Assembly: GCF_040833995.1 (NCBI RefSeq)
Contig: NZ_CP162137.1
Location: 3,084,001 to 3,148,000 of the forward strand
Reading direction: 5' to 3'
DNA from: Leptospira sp. WS58.C1
GTDB lineage: Bacteria; Spirochaetota; Leptospiria; Leptospirales; Leptospiraceae
DNA: 64,000 nucleotides
The position numbers and the translations under genes are program-made. The notes under the pieces are model-generated. The model was not told the DNA's origin. It did no database searches and saw only the letters and a program-made list of their open reading frames with translations. Positions 61,449-64,000 of the stretch are shown here, piece by piece. The first letter of the stretch is position 1; each line of letters begins with the position of its first letter.

Positions 61449-62830
61449 AAAGTTTATACCGAAGTTTCTTCTTTTTACTCATATTAACCTCTTTAGCTTA
61501 TTGCGATAACTCTCCTTTGAATGAAGGAGGGGGTTTAGAGGATGTATCAGTAAAATCTTTCTATCTATCGAACGGCTCAAAACAAGTTCAGTTCACTTGG
61601 ACCTGCTCCGAATCGGCTGAAGGGTATATCTTCTATTCTAATGGAAATGGCTCCCAAAATATTCTAATCAGCCCAAAAGAAGGAAAGACTCATTTACTCC
61701 CGTTAACTAACCTCACACCAAATTCAGAATACACTGCGTATTTGGGATGCGGAAAACCAGAAGACAGAAGAGTTATGATGGTTCCCTTTAAAACTTGGAT
61801 TAGTGATGATCCAATTAAAACGAGAGGTATTTGGTTGGTAGGAGGTGTCGGAGCGGATAACAATCCGGTTGCTCAAATAGATTTATATGACCCAGTAGAT
61901 AACCACTGGTATCCTTCTATTACAAGAGTTCCAACGCCCAGAGCATTTGCTTCAGTGGTAAATTTTAAGGGAAAGATTTTTGTAATCGGAGGATTAACTA
62001 AATCCGGATCTACTTTTTCTGTTTCATCCGCGGTAGAAGCATACGATCCATTTACGGGAATTTGGACAACTTACAGTTCTGCTCCGGATGCGATTCATAG
62101 TGGAATCTCAGCTACTGTCGGAAATGAAATTTACATTATCGCTAATGCACTAGATACGAATGTAACGGTAGGATACCCAACAAGCCGAGTATATAAACTC
62201 TTTCCAGAAATTGGGACACAAGGAACTTGGTCGCCACTCTTTACCTCCTTAACTCAAATTCTTCCCAGAGTGGATATGGGAGGTTGTGGAATCAACGGAA
62301 GTATTTTCTACACAGGAGGGAGATTAGCCTCTGATGGATCTGCATCGTCCTTTAATTCGGATGCTTATATTCCTGCCTCTAACTCAACCACTTCTATCGG
62401 AGAACCATCTATCAATACCTCTGCACGACATGGAATGGGAACTGCTTGTTATCGCCCTATTCCTAGCGATCCAAATCCTGGAGATGGTCCTGGAGTTTTG
62501 GTTGTAGGAGGTTCTACTGCTGGTAATTTATTCCAACCTGTTACACAAGTTACTCCAACGAATCTTTATGATTTTTATAGATTGGGAACAAGTTCTGCAA
62601 ACTTTCAAGCGGGTCCAGTATTACCGGTAGCTACATACTTTCCTGCTGCCGAAATTTCTTATGATCTCCGAATGGCTTTTGTTTTCGGCGGAGCTACCGC
62701 CTTAAATATCCCTAGTAAATCGGTCTACTCGATAGATTTGGGAAGCCCTGTTGCAGGACCTTGGACAAGTATTACATCGGAAATGCCAGTCGCAAGATAT
62801 GGTCATTCAGCAGTAATTATAAGTAGGTAA
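61445..62830 (+). CDS. Kelch-repeat lipoprotein
   Basis: 461 residues. The signal peptide ends LILTSLAYCDNS, a good lipobox with Cys at the cleavage. A fibronectin-III-like part (about 35-115) has VQFTWTCSESAEGYIFY and NLTPNSEYTAYLGC. From about 125 to the end Kelch repeats follow, with the GG and spaced Tyr/Trp pattern: IWLVGGVGADNNPVAQIDLYDP, KIFVIGGLTKSGS, YTGGRLASDGSAS, LVVGGSTAGN, AFVFGGATALN. It is a surface or periplasmic beta-propeller for binding protein or sugar partners. Start overlaps the barrel gene (ATGA). Confidence 0.75.
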   Translation: MKSLYRSFFFLLILTSLAYCDNSPLNEGGGLEDVSVKSFYLSNGSKQVQFTWTCSESAEGYIFYSNGNGSQNILISPKEGKTHLLPLTNLTPNSEYTAYLGCGKPEDRRVMMVPFKTWISDDPIKTRGIWLVGGVGADNNPVAQIDLYDPVDNHWYPSITRVPTPRAFASVVNFKGKIFVIGGLTKSGSTFSVSSAVEAYDPFTGIWTTYSSAPDAIHSGISATVGNEIYIIANALDTNVTVGYPTSRVYKLFPEIGTQGTWSPLFTSLTQILPRVDMGGCGINGSIFYTGGRLASDGSASSFNSDAYIPASNSTTSIGEPSINTSARHGMGTACYRPIPSDPNPGDGPGVLVVGGSTAGNLFQPVTQVTPTNLYDFYRLGTSSANFQAGPVLPVATYFPAAEISYDLRMAFVFGGATALNIPSKSVYSIDLGSPVAGPWTSITSEMPVARYGHSAVIISR

Positions 62831-62836
62831 AAAAGT

Positions 62837-63463
62837 ATGCGAGAAGTATTCAGAATAATTCTTTTAAGCCTGTATTTTTTATCATTTGTTAATATTTATT
62901 CAGAATCGGGAGAAACAAATTACTTTCAGATACGAGAACTAATCAATCGAAACAAGATAACAGAAGCCCAAGAAGCTTTGAAGCCCTTAATAGAGACAGA
63001 TCCAGATAATCCTACACTTAACCTTTATCAAACTGAGATCTGGATCATTCAGGGTGAAGAAAACTACCATACCGGAAATTTAAAAACTGCATATGAATAC
63101 TTTACAAAGGCCCAAGCTACATGGGCAAGTCATCCTACTGTCAGAAGTAGAATAGCTGAGCTACAAGGAAAGAAGCTTGTAGATCGACCTACAAATACAT
63201 CAAAGAAAAGAGTTGGACAGTCCTTCCCGGAAGTTCAAAATAAAAATACCCTAATTGTTTTAGCAGATCCAGAAATTATTGAATTAACAAATCAACTTAA
63301 AAACAGTCTGAGATCCAGGATTACCGAGTTAGAACAAAACACAGTAGGATTTAATACTAAGACAGAATTCTTAAATGGTTCTCAAAAATGGGTCCTTTCT
63401 TTATTAGGCATCTCGCTATTGACCAATTTACTATTATCGGTTCTATCATTTAGAAAGAGATAG
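62837..63463 (+). CDS. Exported helical-repeat protein with C-terminal membrane helix
   Basis: 208 residues. The signal peptide is VFRIILLSLYFLSFVNIYSES. The next part (about 30-110) is TPR-like: INRNKITEAQEALKPLIETDPDNPTLNLY, IIQGEENYHTGNLKTAYEYFTKAQATW. Then a linker, a helix, and a C-terminal membrane segment KWVLSLLGISLLTNLLLSVLSF with a basic end. It would be anchored in the inner membrane with the repeats in the periplasm, an adaptor arrangement. 6 bases after the Kelch gene and 1 base before the last gene. Confidence 0.6.
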   Translation: MREVFRIILLSLYFLSFVNIYSESGETNYFQIRELINRNKITEAQEALKPLIETDPDNPTLNLYQTEIWIIQGEENYHTGNLKTAYEYFTKAQATWASHPTVRSRIAELQGKKLVDRPTNTSKKRVGQSFPEVQNKNTLIVLADPEIIELTNQLKNSLRSRITELEQNTVGFNTKTEFLNGSQKWVLSLLGISLLTNLLLSVLSFRKR

Positions 63464-63464
63464 A

Positions 63465-64000
63465 ATGAAATACTCTTTCCTATTTCTCATTTTTTTAGTA
63501 ATCAATTGTGTTACCAGATACGGATCAATAAAAACCGAATCCACTACCCCAAATCTATATACCTCCATCATCAACATAGAAGCTATAGTCGTTAGCGGTC
63601 ATTACACAGGTAGGGTAAAATTAAAAAAATTAGATAGGACCGGCTCCGCTATTGAAAAACAAATACACGGAATTATAGACTTTCGTCATTACGATACTCT
63701 TCGAAGACAGTCAGCAAATGTAGAACTTGAAAATGGAATCTATAGTGGAGAGATTATTGTAATTGGAAGGGAGAATCGCTTTTTCCAATATGCTGTCGAA
63801 GGAGAAGCATTTATCCTGTTTGATTCGAAAGCACATAAAGAATCAGGAGGAAAATTTGGCGGCCCCTGTATAGAAAAGGAATTCTCAAAATTAATCTGCC
63901 GAGACCTGGTGCTATCGGGAAATTCTTTTAAGTTCTTAGTAGAAGATTTACAAAGGGATGAATTTTCATTTTTTATATCTTCTGCTATCCTTATCTTTCC
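63465..64000 (+). CDS. Putative lipoprotein, 3' end beyond the window
   Basis: At least 178 residues, open at the right edge, so not closed by a stop here. KYSFLFLIFLVINCVTRYGS is a signal with a VINC lipobox. The mature part alternates short strands (VVSGHYTGRVKLKKLD, NGIYSGEIIVIGRENRFFQYAVEGEAFILFD) and has cysteines in GGPCIEKE and KLICRD. No family is recognised. Fifth gene of the envelope operon; the ATG at 63465 follows one base after the preceding stop. Confidence 0.6.
   Translation, partial: MKYSFLFLIFLVINCVTRYGSIKTESTTPNLYTSIINIEAIVVSGHYTGRVKLKKLDRTGSAIEKQIHGIIDFRHYDTLRRQSANVELENGIYSGEIIVIGRENRFFQYAVEGEAFILFDSKAHKESGGKFGGPCIEKEFSKLICRDLVLSGNSFKFLVEDLQRDEFSFFISSAILIF

Overview
The window reads as spirochaete chromosome, most likely Leptospira. 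The evidence is a flagellar stator gene (motA) and filament cap gene (fliD), many exported proteins with loose spirochaete-type lipoboxes, a very high density of two-component and partner-switching regulators, and intergenic palindromic repeats of the kind scattered through leptospiral genomes. No rRNA, tRNA, CRISPR array, transposase or phage gene was seen. All assignments come from reading the sequence and translations; no database search was run.

Region 1 (1-12.6 kb): 3' part of motA, a ZomB-like membrane glycosyltransferase candidate, an NhaP2-type antiporter, a DUF1292 protein, a 7TM hybrid histidine kinase, a small lipoprotein, an HNH nuclease overlapping manA, a J-domain protein, exported proteins of unknown function, a STAS anti-sigma antagonist and ribF. 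Region 2 (12.8-25.3 kb): two tandem 7TM-PP2C phosphatases, an unknown gene behind fliD, fliD, an acyl-CoA dehydrogenase, and a 1169-residue sensor kinase overlapping its single-domain response regulator. Region 3 (25.4-35.5 kb): a derlin/rhomboid-like membrane protein, an SH3-type lipoprotein, a DinB protein, ppk1, a GlcD-like FAD oxidase, a DUF374 acyltransferase, a NarL-type regulator and an alpha/beta hydrolase.

Region 4 (35.5-51.8 kb): two PAS histidine kinases followed by an AmgK-MurU-like pair (cell-wall sugar recycling), then an ECF sigma factor closely linked to clpP, a divergent GHKL-ATPase-like protein with a zinc knuckle, pgi, galK, a second STAS protein, a uracil-DNA glycosylase-like protein, a tiny helix-hairpin-helix gene overlapping an AraC regulator, a hemerythrin-like protein and a B12-binding radical SAM enzyme. 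The phosphatases, STAS proteins, GHKL-like protein and ECF factor supply many of the part types of a partner-switching network, though scattered.

Region 5 (51.9-64 kb) looks AT-richer and accessory. A 2201-residue SpvB/VCBS/YD-repeat/RHS-core protein resembles fused TcB and TcC subunits of a Tc toxin, with no TcA partner in the window. Two membrane segments are inserted just before its RHS core, and ten consecutive 11-residue repeats follow the core. Downstream is a putative lipoprotein gene bracketed by a 72-bp imperfect direct repeat; the distal copy is a dead remnant of another RHS 3' end. Divergent from the RHS gene runs a tight five-gene operon of envelope proteins (lipoproteins, barrel-like, Kelch and repeat-helix types) that leaves the window. 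This RHS/lipoprotein/envelope-operon locus is the best candidate for an undescribed system here.
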